64,000 bases of DNA from Amycolatopsis sp. cg9 (GCF_041346945.1 NZ_CP166850.1:8230501-8294500), one strand, 5' to 3'. Numbered from the stretch's first letter, positions 8,891 through 17,283 are shown. The notes: a model not told the origin generated them from the sequence alone. Translations and numbers: made by a program.

Positions 8891-9093
8891 CGTTCACCCA
8901 GTGCGGTTCGGAGTACTGGTGCACACGGAAGACAGTACCCCAGCGTGACAGCGGGAGCCCAGGGCGTCACCGATGCCGGGACAGTGTGATTTCCGAGATG
9001 TTGAGCCCGCAACAAGGGTTTTGGCACGCGGCTTCGACGCGCGCGCGGGCCGATCCGTTCCACATAGGACTCGAACGTTCAGGCGGAGATGGA

Positions 9094-9107
9094 TGAGAGC
9101 GCTCCCA
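9094..9107. promoter_or_regulatory. Distal CebR-like operator of the Cip1-like gene
   Basis: TGAGAGCGCTCCCA matches 13 of 14 consensus positions. It lies 277 bp upstream of a second box, both before the same gene. It could serve a distal promoter or repression by looping. Confidence 0.72.
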
Positions 9108-9370
9108 TCCGGCCGGGTCGCCCCCTCCTCGCCACCCCGGGGTGATCTTGGACCGGATTCCCGGAATCCACCCCAACGGCGGCACCGGCGGGCCGGCGGC
9201 GGTAGCGCAGCGCGACCACCGCACCCGTTGCCCGCCAACGGGTGCGGCCGTTCAGTACGGTTCAGTGCCCACCCGCGGGTGCGGGGGCACCGGAAACCGG
9301 GCCACCGGATCGCGGCGCGTCCGGGTCCCGCTTTACAAGAGCGACATGCGGGGGTTACTTTTTCGGCGGC

Positions 9371-9384
9371 TGGAAGCGCTCCCA
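9371..9384. promoter_or_regulatory. Proximal CebR-like operator of the Cip1-like gene
   Basis: TGGAAGCGCTCCCA is identical to the GH74 box (13 of 14 consensus positions). It ends 90 nt before the ATG of the CBM2/Cip1-like gene. Confidence 0.82.
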
Positions 9385-9474
9385 TGCCAGGTCGCCTCGC
9401 CAGAACGCGGCCACCACCCAGGGGCGTCGTGGTGCAGGCCACGGCGCCCCTGTCCGCGTCCCGGGAGGATCCCG

Positions 9475-10623
9475 ATGCCCCGCAGGTTCGCCGGCGCCCT
9501 CGCCGCACTCTGCCTCGCCGCGGCGGGCACCACCGCGGTCCTCGCCGCCGGCCCGGCCGCCGCCGCGCCCGCCTGCTCGGTCGCCTACCGGGTCAACCAG
9601 TGGCAGACCGGCTACACCGCCGACCTCACCGTGACCAACGGCGCGACCACGCTCCCCTCGTGGACCCTCACCTGGCACTACGCCGGCGGCCAGACCGTCA
9701 CCTCGGCGTGGAACGCCACCGTCCACCAGACCGGGACCGCCGTCAGCGCGGAAAGCCTGCCCTACAACGCCGCCCTGCCCGCCGGCGGTTCGGTGTCCTT
9801 CGGCCTGCAGGGCACCGGCAGCGGCCCCGATCCCACGGACTTCGCGCTCAACGGCGTCGCGTGCGGCGACCCCGCTCCCCCGGCCACGACGACCGCCACC
9901 ACGCCGATCACCCTGCCCACGACGACGACGTCGGCGCCACCGCCCGCGGGCTGCGCGGACGCCGCGCTCTGCGACGACTTCGAGCAGCAGACCGGCGGTA
10001 CCCCGGGTGGCCGGTGGACCGTCGGCGCGGCGAACTGCCAGGGCACCGGAACGGTGACCGTCGACGCCTCGGTGGCGCACTCGGGCAGCCGCTCGGTCAA
10101 GGTCACCGGCCAGGGCGGCTACTGCAACCACGCGTTCCTCGGCACGGCCGTGACCGGCTCCGGCGCGCTGTACGGGCGGTTCTGGGTCCGGCACACCACG
10201 GCGCTGCCCGCCGGGCACGTCACCTTCCTGGCGATGCGCGACAGCACCGACGGCAAGGACCTGCGAGCCGGCGGGCAGAACCGCGCGCTGCAGTGGAACC
10301 GCGAGTCCGACGACGCCACCCTGCCCGCGCAGAGCCCGGCCGGCGTCGCCCAGAGCGTCCCGCTGCCCACCGGCACCTGGTCGTGCTTCGAGTTCCGGCT
10401 CGACGGCGCGGCCGGGCAGCTCCGGACGTGGCTGGGCGCCGCCGAAGTGCCCGGGCTCGTGGTCGACGGCGTCCCCACCCCCGACGTCGACCAGCAGTGG
10501 CTCGCCCGGTCCTGGCACCCGGCGGTGACCGACCTGCGGCTCGGCTGGGAGAGCTACGCCGGCGACGCCGACACGCTGTGGTTCGACGACGTCGCCGTGG
10601 GCCCGTCCCGGATCGGCTGCTGA
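9475..10623 (+). CDS. Secreted CBM2 protein with Cip1-like domain
   Basis: This 382-residue secreted protein has a signal peptide (1 to about 32), an N-terminal CBM2 (about 34-131), a Thr/Pro linker, and a C-terminal domain beginning CADAALCDDFEQQ and ending near DTLWFDDVAVG. That domain resembles Cip1 of Trichoderma reesei, a beta-jellyroll protein co-induced with cellulases that is related to polysaccharide lyases and has no settled activity. The start is set by GGGAGG 7 nt before the ATG at 9475. Two CebR-like boxes precede it, so it is probably made together with the cellulases. The Cip1 assignment is from motif and architecture recall, not a search. Confidence 0.68.
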   Translation: MPRRFAGALAALCLAAAGTTAVLAAGPAAAAPACSVAYRVNQWQTGYTADLTVTNGATTLPSWTLTWHYAGGQTVTSAWNATVHQTGTAVSAESLPYNAALPAGGSVSFGLQGTGSGPDPTDFALNGVACGDPAPPATTTATTPITLPTTTTSAPPPAGCADAALCDDFEQQTGGTPGGRWTVGAANCQGTGTVTVDASVAHSGSRSVKVTGQGGYCNHAFLGTAVTGSGALYGRFWVRHTTALPAGHVTFLAMRDSTDGKDLRAGGQNRALQWNRESDDATLPAQSPAGVAQSVPLPTGTWSCFEFRLDGAAGQLRTWLGAAEVPGLVVDGVPTPDVDQQWLARSWHPAVTDLRLGWESYAGDADTLWFDDVAVGPSRIGC

Positions 10624-10624
10624 G

Positions 10625-11620
10625 CTACCGGGCGGCGAGCCGATCGATCTCGGCCAGCTCGTCGTCGGTGAAGTCCAGGTTCGCGGTGGCCGCGACGGTG
10701 TTCTCCAGCTGCGCGACGCTGCTGGCGCCGATCAGCGCGGACGTGACGCGCCCGCGGCGCAGCACCCAGGCGATGGCGAGCTGGGCCAGCGTCTGCCCGC
10801 GCCGCTCGGCGACGTCGTTCAGCGCGCGGATGGTGCCCAGCGTCTCCCCGGTGAGCCGGTCGCGGGTGAGGAACGGGCTCGCGCCCGCCGCCCGCGAGTC
10901 GGCCGGGACGCCGTCGAGGTAGCGGTCGGTCAGCAGGCCCTGGCTCAGCGGCGAGTACGCGATCGAGCCGACGCCGTGCTCGTCGAGGGTGTCGAGGAGC
11001 CCGTCCTCGACCCAGCGGTTCAGGATCGAGTACGACGGCTGGTGGAGCAGCAGCGGCGTGCCCAGCTCGCGCAGCACCCGGATGGCGGCTTCGGTCTGCT
11101 CGGGCGAGTAGTTGGAGATCCCCGCGTACAGCGCCTTCCCCGAGCGGACGGCGGTGTCGAGGGCGCCCATGGTCTCCTCGATCGGCGTCTCCGGGTCCGG
11201 GCGGTGGGAGTAGAAGACGTCGAAGTGGTCCAGTCCGGTGCGGGCCAGGCTCTGGTCCAGGCTGGCGAGGAGGTTCTTGCGCGACCCCCATTCGCCGTAC
11301 GGGCCGTCCCACATCAGGTAGCCCGCCTTCGACGACACCAGGATCTCGTCGCGGTACGGGCGGAAGTCGGCCGCGTAGTGCCGCCCGAAGTTCGCCTCGG
11401 CCGCGCCGGGCGGCGGGCCGTAGTTGTTGGCCAGGTCGAAGTGCGTCACGCCGAGGTCGAACGCCCGGCGCAGCACCGCGCGCTGGACGTCGAGGGGCTT
11501 GTCGTCCCCGAAGTTGTGCCACAGCCCGAGCGACACGGCGGGCAGCTTCAGCCCGCTGCGCCCGGCCCGCCGGTACGGCATGTCCGCGTACCGGTCCCCG
11601 GCGGCGGCGAAAGGCGACAT
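10625..11620 (-). CDS. Aldo/keto reductase, YghZ-like
   Basis: This 331-residue NADPH-dependent reductase has the (beta/alpha)8 aldo-keto reductase pattern. THFDLANNYG carries the catalytic Asp and Tyr, VSSKAGY the Lys, and FYSHRPDPETP the His. The C-terminal IGASSVAQLENTV binds cofactor. The overall sequence, especially the GDRYADMPYRR opening, resembles YghZ/L-glyceraldehyde-3-phosphate reductases, which detoxify small aldehydes. The ATG at 11620 has GAGGAG just upstream. It follows the isomerase-like gene on the same strand, separated by a 79-bp repeat element. Its stop lies 1 bp from the Cip1-like gene's stop (convergent). Confidence 0.88.
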   Translation of the reverse strand: MSPFAAAGDRYADMPYRRAGRSGLKLPAVSLGLWHNFGDDKPLDVQRAVLRRAFDLGVTHFDLANNYGPPPGAAEANFGRHYAADFRPYRDEILVSSKAGYLMWDGPYGEWGSRKNLLASLDQSLARTGLDHFDVFYSHRPDPETPIEETMGALDTAVRSGKALYAGISNYSPEQTEAAIRVLRELGTPLLLHQPSYSILNRWVEDGLLDTLDEHGVGSIAYSPLSQGLLTDRYLDGVPADSRAAGASPFLTRDRLTGETLGTIRALNDVAERRGQTLAQLAIAWVLRRGRVTSALIGASSVAQLENTVAATANLDFTDDELAEIDRLAAR

Positions 11621-11683
11621 GGTTCTCCTCGATCGACTGGTCGTGCGCAGTCTAGCTACGCGGCCCGGTTCGGCGACCAGCGA

Positions 11684-11762
11684 GCTGAAGGGGACGTTCG
11701 GCTCATGAGATGCGAGGAAAGTCCCCTTCAGCTCATGAGACGCGCTGAACGTCCCCTTCAGC
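11684..11762. repeat. 79-bp inverted-repeat element, copy A
   Basis: The 16-nt ends, gctgaaggggacgttc (11684-11699) and its perfect reverse complement (11747-11762), flank an internal third copy of the motif (11714-11732). The same 79-bp layout occurs at 34656-34734 in opposite orientation. The right end supplies the TGA stop of the isomerase-like gene. It could act as a terminator or mRNA-end stabiliser between that gene and the aldo/keto reductase gene. Confidence 0.85.
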
Positions 11763-12972
11763 CCGGCGGCGCCGGGGTCCAGCTACGCGGGGCGAGCGCG
11801 CCGGCGAACGACGCGGCCGGTGGCAGCGCGGGCAGCAGCGTTGCCTGGTAGGCGTGGTAGATGTCCGGCTTGCCCGCCCACACCGTCGCGGCCGGGCGGT
11901 TCTCCGGGTCGAGTTCGTGGTGCCACGAGCCGCGTTCCCGGTCGGCGAAGCAGGCCTCGGCGTGCGCGCACCACTCCTGGAACCGTTCGAGGTACGCCGG
12001 CTCGCCGGTTTCCTGGTGCAGCGTCCACGCGGCGGCGATCGCCTCGGCCACGACCCAGTGCAGCCGGGTGCGCACGACCGGCGTCCCGGCGAAGTCGGTG
12101 GTGTAGACGAACCCGGGGCGCCCGTCGACGGCCCAGCCGGTCCGGGTGGCGGTCTCGAACAGCGCCGCCGCGTCCGGGACCAGCCAGTCCGGGGCGTCGC
12201 CGCCGAGCGCGCGCTTGAGGTGCACGGCCAGCCGCGCCCACTCGAAGAGGTGCCCGATCGTCGCGCCGAACGGGCGGAACGGGTGCGCGGGCTCGGCCCG
12301 GTTGAACTCGAGGCGGACCCGCCAGCCCGGGTCGTAGTGCTCGGGCAGCAGCCAGCCGTGCGCGCGGGCCTCGCCGTGCACCAGATGGTCCACAATGGAC
12401 AGCGCACGGCGGGCCCAGACCCGGTCGCCGGTGACGTCGGCGGCGGCGAGGAACGCCTCGACGGTGTGCATGTTCGCGTTGGCCCCGCGGTAGTCCTCCA
12501 GGTGCGTCCAGCCGCGGTCCCAGACGTCGGCGACGAGTCCCGGTCCCGGTTCCCAGAAGCGGCGTTCGACGACGTCCAGCGCCTCGGCCAGCAGTTCTTC
12601 CGCGCCCTCGGCCCCGGCGGCCGCCGCGCTCGACGCGGCCAGCACGACGAAGGCGTGCTCGTACGCGCGCTTCTCTGACAACGTTGTCGACGCGTACCAG
12701 CCCCCGTGGTCCGGGTCGCGGAGCAGGCCGGTCAGCGCCTCGACACCGTGGGCGACCTGACCCTCGGCCGGCGCACCCTGCAGTTGTGCGAGCGCGAAGA
12801 CGTGCGTCATCCGGCAGGTGATCCAGGTTTCGACGGGCCGGTCGAGCACCGGCCGCCCGGTGTCGTCGAGCCAGGCGAACCCGCCGCCGGGGTGCGCCGC
12901 GCGGGCGGCGAATCCGAGCAGCCGGAGGGGTTCGGCCCGCACCCAGGCGGGGACCGGAGACGGACTTTCCAC
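11758..12972 (-). CDS. AGE-family sugar isomerase, D-mannose isomerase-like
   Basis: This 404-residue (alpha/alpha)6-barrel protein belongs to the N-acylglucosamine 2-epimerase superfamily. The motifs of the mannose/sulfoquinovose isomerase branch are visible: ITCRMTHVFALAQLQG near residues 51-66, ANMHTVEAFLAA, IGHLFEWARL, and KPDIYHAYQA, carrying the expected Arg and three His. It would interconvert aldose and ketose, most likely mannose and fructose. Cellobiose 2-epimerase is a less likely alternative. The GTG at 12972 is chosen because AAAGG lies 7 nt upstream. Its stop codon lies inside the 79-bp repeat. It is divergent from the LPMO gene, so the box at 13080-13093 may influence it as well. 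Confidence 0.8.
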   Translation of the reverse strand: MESPSPVPAWVRAEPLRLLGFAARAAHPGGGFAWLDDTGRPVLDRPVETWITCRMTHVFALAQLQGAPAEGQVAHGVEALTGLLRDPDHGGWYASTTLSEKRAYEHAFVVLAASSAAAAGAEGAEELLAEALDVVERRFWEPGPGLVADVWDRGWTHLEDYRGANANMHTVEAFLAAADVTGDRVWARRALSIVDHLVHGEARAHGWLLPEHYDPGWRVRLEFNRAEPAHPFRPFGATIGHLFEWARLAVHLKRALGGDAPDWLVPDAAALFETATRTGWAVDGRPGFVYTTDFAGTPVVRTRLHWVVAEAIAAAWTLHQETGEPAYLERFQEWCAHAEACFADRERGSWHHELDPENRPAATVWAGKPDIYHAYQATLLPALPPAASFAGALAPRSWTPAPPG

Positions 12973-13079
12973 GCTGTGCCTTTCTCGGTGATCGACGACC
13001 TCCGCCAACGTAGGCCAAGGCGGCCACCCCGGTCACCGCGGGCTGTTCCGGAAGTGACCGCCACCGCGTAAGCTGACCT

Positions 13080-13093
13080 TGAGAGCGCTCCCA
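13080..13093. promoter_or_regulatory. CebR-like operator upstream of LPMO gene
   Basis: TGAGAGCGCTCCCA matches 13 of 14 consensus positions. It ends 35 nt before the LPMO GTG and 107 nt before the divergent isomerase start, so it could affect both. Confidence 0.82.
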
Positions 13094-13128
13094 GTCTTCG
13101 ACGCACGCTACCCGACGAAGGGACAGAC

Positions 13129-14190
13129 GTGACCAGGAGACGAAGTACGATCCTCGCCGCCGTCACCGTGCTGCTGGCGAGCCTGACCGCCATCCTGCTG
13201 AACACCGGCACCGCCGAGGCGCACGGCGCCATGATGAAACCGGGCAGCCGGACGTTCCTGTGCTGGCAGGACGGGCTCAGTTCGACCGGCCAGATCATCC
13301 CGCAGAACCCGGCCTGCTCGGCCGCGGTGACCACCAGCGGCGCCAACTCGCTGTACAACTGGTTCGCCGTCCTGCGCTCCGACGGCGCCGGGCGCACGCG
13401 CGGCTTCATCCCGGACGGGAAGCTCTGCTCCGGCGGCAACCCGGGCTACGCCGGCTTCGACCAGGTCGGCGACTGGCCCCTGACCCACCTGACGTCCGGC
13501 GCGACGTTCGACTTCTCCTACAACGCGTGGGCCGCGCACCCGGGCTGGTTCTACACCTACGTCACGAAGGACGGCTGGAACCCGAACCAGCCGCTGACCT
13601 GGGACTCGCTGGAGGACCAGCCGTTCCTGACGATCGACCACCCGCCGGTCACCGGCCAGGTCGGCACGGTCGAGGGCCAGTACAAGTGGAGTGGCGCGCT
13701 GCCGTCGAACAAGTCCGGCCGGCACATCATCTATTCGGTGTGGAAGCGCTCCGACAGCGCCGAGACGTTCTACGGCTGCTCGGACGTCACGTTCGACGGC
13801 GGCCACGGCGAAGTCACCGGCGTGAAGGACCCGGGCACGCCGACGACGACGCCGACCACGCCGACCAGCCCCCCGCCGCCGGACGGCTCGTGCATGGCGA
13901 TGTACGAGATCACCAACGCGTGGAGCGGCGGCTACCAGGCCACGGTGACGGTGATGAACCACGGCACGACCGCGTACAACGGCTGGCAGGCGGGCTGGAC
14001 CCTGCCCGCGGGCCAGACGGTCGGCAGCGTCTGGAACGGCACGCTGAGCCAGTCCGGTTCGGTGGTGACGGTCCGCAACGCCGACTGGAACGGCCGGATC
14101 GCCCCGGACGGCCAGACGACATTCGGGCTGGTCGTCAACGCGGCGGGCAGCAATCCGGCGCAGCCTTCGCCATCCTGCCGGGGAACCTGA
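13129..14190 (+). CDS. AA10 lytic polysaccharide monooxygenase with CBM2
   Basis: This 353-residue secreted copper monooxygenase should oxidatively cleave crystalline cellulose. The signal peptide ends AEA, leaving His32 as the mature N-terminus (HGAMM). His32 and His137 (AWAAHPGWF) form the histidine brace. VWKRSDSAETFYGCSD is the conserved AA10 tail with the axial-side aromatic. A Thr/Pro linker leads to a C-terminal CBM2 (about 257-350). The GTG at 13129 follows AAGGGAC. The arrangement is that of Streptomyces cellulose-active LPMOs. The CebR-like box 35 nt upstream places it with the hydrolases it boosts. Confidence 0.95.
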   Translation: MTRRRSTILAAVTVLLASLTAILLNTGTAEAHGAMMKPGSRTFLCWQDGLSSTGQIIPQNPACSAAVTTSGANSLYNWFAVLRSDGAGRTRGFIPDGKLCSGGNPGYAGFDQVGDWPLTHLTSGATFDFSYNAWAAHPGWFYTYVTKDGWNPNQPLTWDSLEDQPFLTIDHPPVTGQVGTVEGQYKWSGALPSNKSGRHIIYSVWKRSDSAETFYGCSDVTFDGGHGEVTGVKDPGTPTTTPTTPTSPPPPDGSCMAMYEITNAWSGGYQATVTVMNHGTTAYNGWQAGWTLPAGQTVGSVWNGTLSQSGSVVTVRNADWNGRIAPDGQTTFGLVVNAAGSNPAQPSPSCRGT

Positions 14191-14217
14191 CCGTCCGCTG
14201 TGGACAGCCCAAGCGCC

Positions 14218-14297
14218 CCAATGTGGCGTTCGGTGCGTCTGACGCACCGAACGCCACATTGGGTGCACTGGATGCACCCAACGCCACATTGGGGTGC
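14218..14297. repeat. Long palindrome with a third partial copy, terminator-like
   Basis: Two 22-nt arms (14218-14239 and 14241-14262) are perfect reverse complements around one base. The core is CCAATGTGGCGTT. A further copy of the right half, with a small internal hairpin (gtgcactggatgcac), follows to 14297. It sits between the convergent LPMO and LacI-family genes and could stop transcription in both directions. Confidence 0.8.
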
Positions 14298-14305
14298 TCC
14301 GGGGC

Positions 14306-15253
14306 TCACGGCCTCGCGGGTCCGGTGCTTCCGCGGGTGATCAGCGCGGGGCGCGGCGCGCACACGTCCACCGCCGCCTCGCCCACCAGGAGCTCCCGCA
14401 GCACCACCGCCGCGAGGGCGCCCAGCTCCGCCAAGGGCCGCCGGACCGCCGTGAGCGCCGGGCGGACCAGGCGGCACAACGGCGAGTCGTCCCAGGACAC
14501 CACCGAAACGTCGCCCGGCACCGCCAGGCCCAGCTCGCGGGCCGCGGCGACGGCGGCGACCGCCAGCACGTCCGTGTCGCAGACCAGCGCCGTCGGTGGA
14601 CGGGGCACCGCCAGCAGGCGGTGGGCCACCCCGGCGCCCGCCTCTGCCGTGCTCGCGTCGGCTGTGCCCACCTCCAGGAAGCCCATGCGGGCCGCCGCCG
14701 CGGTGAACGCGTCCGCGCGGGCGCGCGGGTCGGCGAAGACCGCCGTGCCCGCGATCCGGACCACCCGGCGGTGCCCGAGCGCGGCCAGGTAGCCGAGCAC
14801 CTCGCCGGCCGCCGCGGCGTCGTCCACCCACACCGACGGGACGCCCGGTGGCCCGGGCGGTCCGCCGAGCAGCACCGCGGGCACACCGGGCGCCGGCACC
14901 GCGCACCGCGGCCCCGCGAGCAGCAGCCCGTCCACCTTGCGGTGCCCCGCCCCGCGGACGGGCAGCAGCAGCGACACCGGCCCCAGCTCGCGCTCGACGC
15001 CCTCCAGCAGCGCCACCAGGAACGGCTCGACGCCGAGCACGTCCGGGGGCCGGTCGAGGACCAGGCCGATCGCCCCGGTCCGGCCGCCGGCCAGCGCCGC
15101 GCTGCTCGGCGCCCAGCCGAGCCGGCGGGCGATCTCGGTGATCCGCTGCCGGGTCGCCTCGGAGACGCCGGGGCGGCCGTTGAGCGCGTAGGAGACGGCG
15201 CCCTTCGACACCCCCGCTTCTCGCGCGATGTCAGTGATCGTCGGCCGCTTCAC
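14306..15253 (-). CDS. LacI-family transcriptional regulator
   Basis: This 315-residue repressor has an N-terminal LacI HTH (PTITDIAREAGVSKGAVSYA, residues 4-23, then LNGRPGVSE) and a periplasmic-binding-protein-like effector domain ending in the IWDD-type motif VVSWDDSPLCR. It is somewhat shorter than CebR-type proteins. The GTG at 15253 follows GGAGGA by 7 nt. It is divergent from the orphan CebE-like gene and so is its likely local regulator. Its recognition helix (SKGAVSYAL) differs from that of CebR (SRSTASRAL), so it may not read the box at 15340-15353. An oligosaccharide effector is inferred from the neighbour. Confidence 0.87.
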   Translation of the reverse strand: MKRPTITDIAREAGVSKGAVSYALNGRPGVSEATRQRITEIARRLGWAPSSAALAGGRTGAIGLVLDRPPDVLGVEPFLVALLEGVERELGPVSLLLPVRGAGHRKVDGLLLAGPRCAVPAPGVPAVLLGGPPGPPGVPSVWVDDAAAAGEVLGYLAALGHRRVVRIAGTAVFADPRARADAFTAAAARMGFLEVGTADASTAEAGAGVAHRLLAVPRPPTALVCDTDVLAVAAVAAARELGLAVPGDVSVVSWDDSPLCRLVRPALTAVRRPLAELGALAAVVLRELLVGEAAVDVCAPRPALITRGSTGPARP

Positions 15254-15339
15254 CGCGCTCCTCCGTTCGCCCGGTGTCCGTCCGGACACCCGCCGTCGCG
15301 CACCTTGACACCCGCCGCACCCGGAACGAGACTCCCTTC

Positions 15340-15353
15340 CGGGAGCGCTCCCA
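15340..15353. promoter_or_regulatory. CebR-like operator upstream of orphan CebE-like gene
   Basis: CGGGAGCGCTCCCA matches 13 of 14 consensus positions. It lies between the divergent LacI-family gene and the CebE-like gene, 39 nt before the latter's ATG. Confidence 0.8.
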
Positions 15354-15392
15354 ATCACGAGGGAGTGAGTCGTGGACGGGGAGTGCGCGCAC

Positions 15393-16664
15393 ATGAAGCA
15401 GATCCGAAGACGGCTGGCTCACGCCGTCACGTTCGTCCTGCTGGTCCTGACCGCGGGCTGCGGGCCGGCCACGCCCGAGAAGATCACGCTGACCCTGGCG
15501 ACCTTCGGGCAGTTCGGCTACGAAGACCTGATCCCCGGTTACGAGTTCACCCACCCCGGCCTCACGGTGCGGCAGGTCCGCACCGAACAGGGCGGGCCCT
15601 ACCACCAGGACCTGCTGGCCAAGCTGCAGAACGGCCAGGAGCTCGCCGACGTCCAGGCCGTCGAGGAAGGCCACCTCGCCGACGTGCTCGCCCAGGCGGG
15701 GAAGTTCACCGACCTGGCCAAGGCCGGCCCCGCCGACGTCCGGCCCGGCCGCTGGCTGGAGTGGAAGTACGAGGCCGGCCGCAGCAAGGACGGCAAGCTC
15801 GTCGGCTACGGCACCGACATCGGTCCGCTCGCCATGTGCTACCGCAAGGACCTGCTCGAAGCGGCCGGCCTGCCCACCGACCCCGGTTCGGTGAAGACGA
15901 TGTTCGCGTCCTGGAACAGCTACTTCCAGGCGGGCGAGCGGTACGTCAAGCGCGCCAAGGGCAAGGCGTGGTTCGACTCCGCGGCGCAGAACTTCAACGC
16001 CATGGTCAACCAGCTCCCGACCGGCTACCTGGACCGCGACGACCACTCCACGCTGGAGACGAACACCGCGCTGCGCGACGCCTGGAACCAGGTCACCACG
16101 GCGGTGAAGCAGGGCCAGTCGGCGGGGCTCACGGCGTTCGCCGACGACGGGAACAACGGCCTGCGCCTCGGCGCGTTCGCGACGAAGGTCTGCCCGTCCT
16201 GGATGCTCGGCGTCATCGAACAGCAGGCCGGCGTCGGCAACGCGGGCAAGTGGGCGATCACCGACGCCTTCCCCGACGGCGGCGGCAACTGGGGCGGCTC
16301 GTACCTGACCGTCCCCGCCTCGAGCGCGCACCCGAAGGAGGCCGCCGCGCTCGCCGCCTGGCTGACCGCGCCCGAGCAGCAGCTGCACGCGTTCCGGGTG
16401 AGCGGGAACTTCCCCAGCCAGGTCGACGCCTTCACCTCCCCCGACCTGCTGAGCGAGATGAACGGCTACTTCGGCGGCGCTCTGAGCGGCCAGGTCTTTG
16501 TCGCCCAAGCGCAGAAAGTCGGGAAGCCGCAGTACAAGGGCCCGGGCGACGGCAAGATCCAGGAGACGGTGATCGCGCCCGCGCTCAAGTCCGTCGAGCA
16601 GGGCGCCGACCCGGCCGCGGTCTGGCAGCAGGTGCTGATCGGGGTGCACCGTCTGGTGCCCTGA
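15393..16664 (+). CDS. Orphan CebE-like sugar-binding lipoprotein
   Basis: This 423-residue ABC solute-binding lipoprotein has a signal peptide with lipobox LTAGC (Cys23). It has an extracytoplasmic family 1 binding fold and closely resembles the CebE at 25875-27176. Shared blocks include YGTDIGPLAMCYRKD, FDSAAQNFNAMVNQLP and PQYKGPGDG; identity looks near 60% by eye. CebE binds cellobiose and cellotriose. No permease genes follow, so it must use the cebFG permeases, another transporter, or act as a sensor. ATG 15393 gives a normal MKQIRRR signal start; an in-frame GTG at 15372 with GGGAG upstream is the alternative. It has its own CebR-like box. Confidence 0.87.
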   Translation: MKQIRRRLAHAVTFVLLVLTAGCGPATPEKITLTLATFGQFGYEDLIPGYEFTHPGLTVRQVRTEQGGPYHQDLLAKLQNGQELADVQAVEEGHLADVLAQAGKFTDLAKAGPADVRPGRWLEWKYEAGRSKDGKLVGYGTDIGPLAMCYRKDLLEAAGLPTDPGSVKTMFASWNSYFQAGERYVKRAKGKAWFDSAAQNFNAMVNQLPTGYLDRDDHSTLETNTALRDAWNQVTTAVKQGQSAGLTAFADDGNNGLRLGAFATKVCPSWMLGVIEQQAGVGNAGKWAITDAFPDGGGNWGGSYLTVPASSAHPKEAAALAAWLTAPEQQLHAFRVSGNFPSQVDAFTSPDLLSEMNGYFGGALSGQVFVAQAQKVGKPQYKGPGDGKIQETVIAPALKSVEQGADPAAVWQQVLIGVHRLVP

Positions 16665-16712
16665 GGCGAAACCCGCTCGCTTCGGTCCGGGCCCGTTGGC
16701 AGGGTGGGCGCC

Positions 16713-17231
16713 ATGACCGATCTCGCGCCGCTCCTCGGCCACGCCGTCCGCCGCCCCGGGCCGGACGACCACCTGCCCGTGCTCGCCGTCCTCGACAGCT
16801 GGTGGGGCGGGCTCGGTGGTCCCGAAGGTTCCCGGCAACGGGCCCTGCTGCTGCCGAAGCTCATGTTCCAGCACTTCACCGCCAGCAGTTTCCTGGTGAC
16901 CGGCGACGACCGGATCGTGGCGTTCCTGATCGGGTTCCTCTCGCCGTCGCGGCCGGCCGAGAGCTACATCCACTTCGTCGGGGTCGATCCCGCCGAGCGC
17001 GGGCGCGGCCTGGGTGCGGCGCTGTACGAGCGCTTCTTCGCCCACAGCCGCGAAAACGGGCGGTCGGTCGTACGAGCGATCACGTCGCCGGTGAACAAGG
17101 GTTCGCACGCGTTCCACACCCGGATGGGGTTCGTCACCGAACCAGGGCCGAAGGAGTTCGAGGGGTTGCCGGTCCAGCCCGACTACGACGGGCCGGGCCT
17201 GGACCGGCTGAGTTTCCGCAAGGACCTGTGA
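16713..17231 (+). CDS. GNAT-family N-acetyltransferase
   Basis: This 172-residue acetyltransferase has the acetyl-CoA loop VDPAERGRGLGAALY near residue 95-109 (the RGRGLG P-loop-like turn). Its C-terminal strand and helix contain SHAFHTRMGF. The substrate is unknown. The ATG at 16713 follows an AGGGTGG stretch; a GTG 9 nt upstream is possible. It lies 48 bp after the orphan CebE-like gene on the same strand and may be co-transcribed, but no functional link is apparent. Confidence 0.86.
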   Translation: MTDLAPLLGHAVRRPGPDDHLPVLAVLDSWWGGLGGPEGSRQRALLLPKLMFQHFTASSFLVTGDDRIVAFLIGFLSPSRPAESYIHFVGVDPAERGRGLGAALYERFFAHSRENGRSVVRAITSPVNKGSHAFHTRMGFVTEPGPKEFEGLPVQPDYDGPGLDRLSFRKDL

Positions 17232-17239
17232 GTGGAGCC

Positions 17240-17278
17240 CGGGCCGGGCGGCGGCTGCGCGGCACCGCCCGGCCCGGA
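17240..17278. terminator. GC-rich 13-bp hairpin between convergent genes
   Basis: The arms 17240-17252 (ccgggccgggcgg) and 17266-17278 are perfect reverse complements with a 13-nt loop. They fill the 52-bp gap between the GNAT stop and the GH6 stop. This is a likely bidirectional terminator. Confidence 0.75.
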
Positions 17279-17283
17279 AACCG

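Larger units (their letters stand above)
8891..9474. other. Divergent intergenic region carrying two CebR-like boxes
   Basis: These 584 bp separate the minus-strand HTH/TPR regulator gene from the plus-strand Cip1-like gene. They hold CebR-like boxes at 9094-9107 and 9371-9384. The open frames crossing it lack ribosome-binding sites and resemble no known protein, so I call no gene. Confidence 0.65.

Noticed and set aside
12986..13008. Earlier start for the isomerase-like gene at 13008
   Set aside because: The codon there is TTG without a ribosome-binding site; GTG 12972 has AAAGG at proper spacing.
13741..13754. TGGAAGCGCTCCGA inside the LPMO gene, resembling the CebR box
   Set aside because: It encodes the conserved AA10 WKRSD residues, has two mismatches and is far from any start; likely coincidence of codons.
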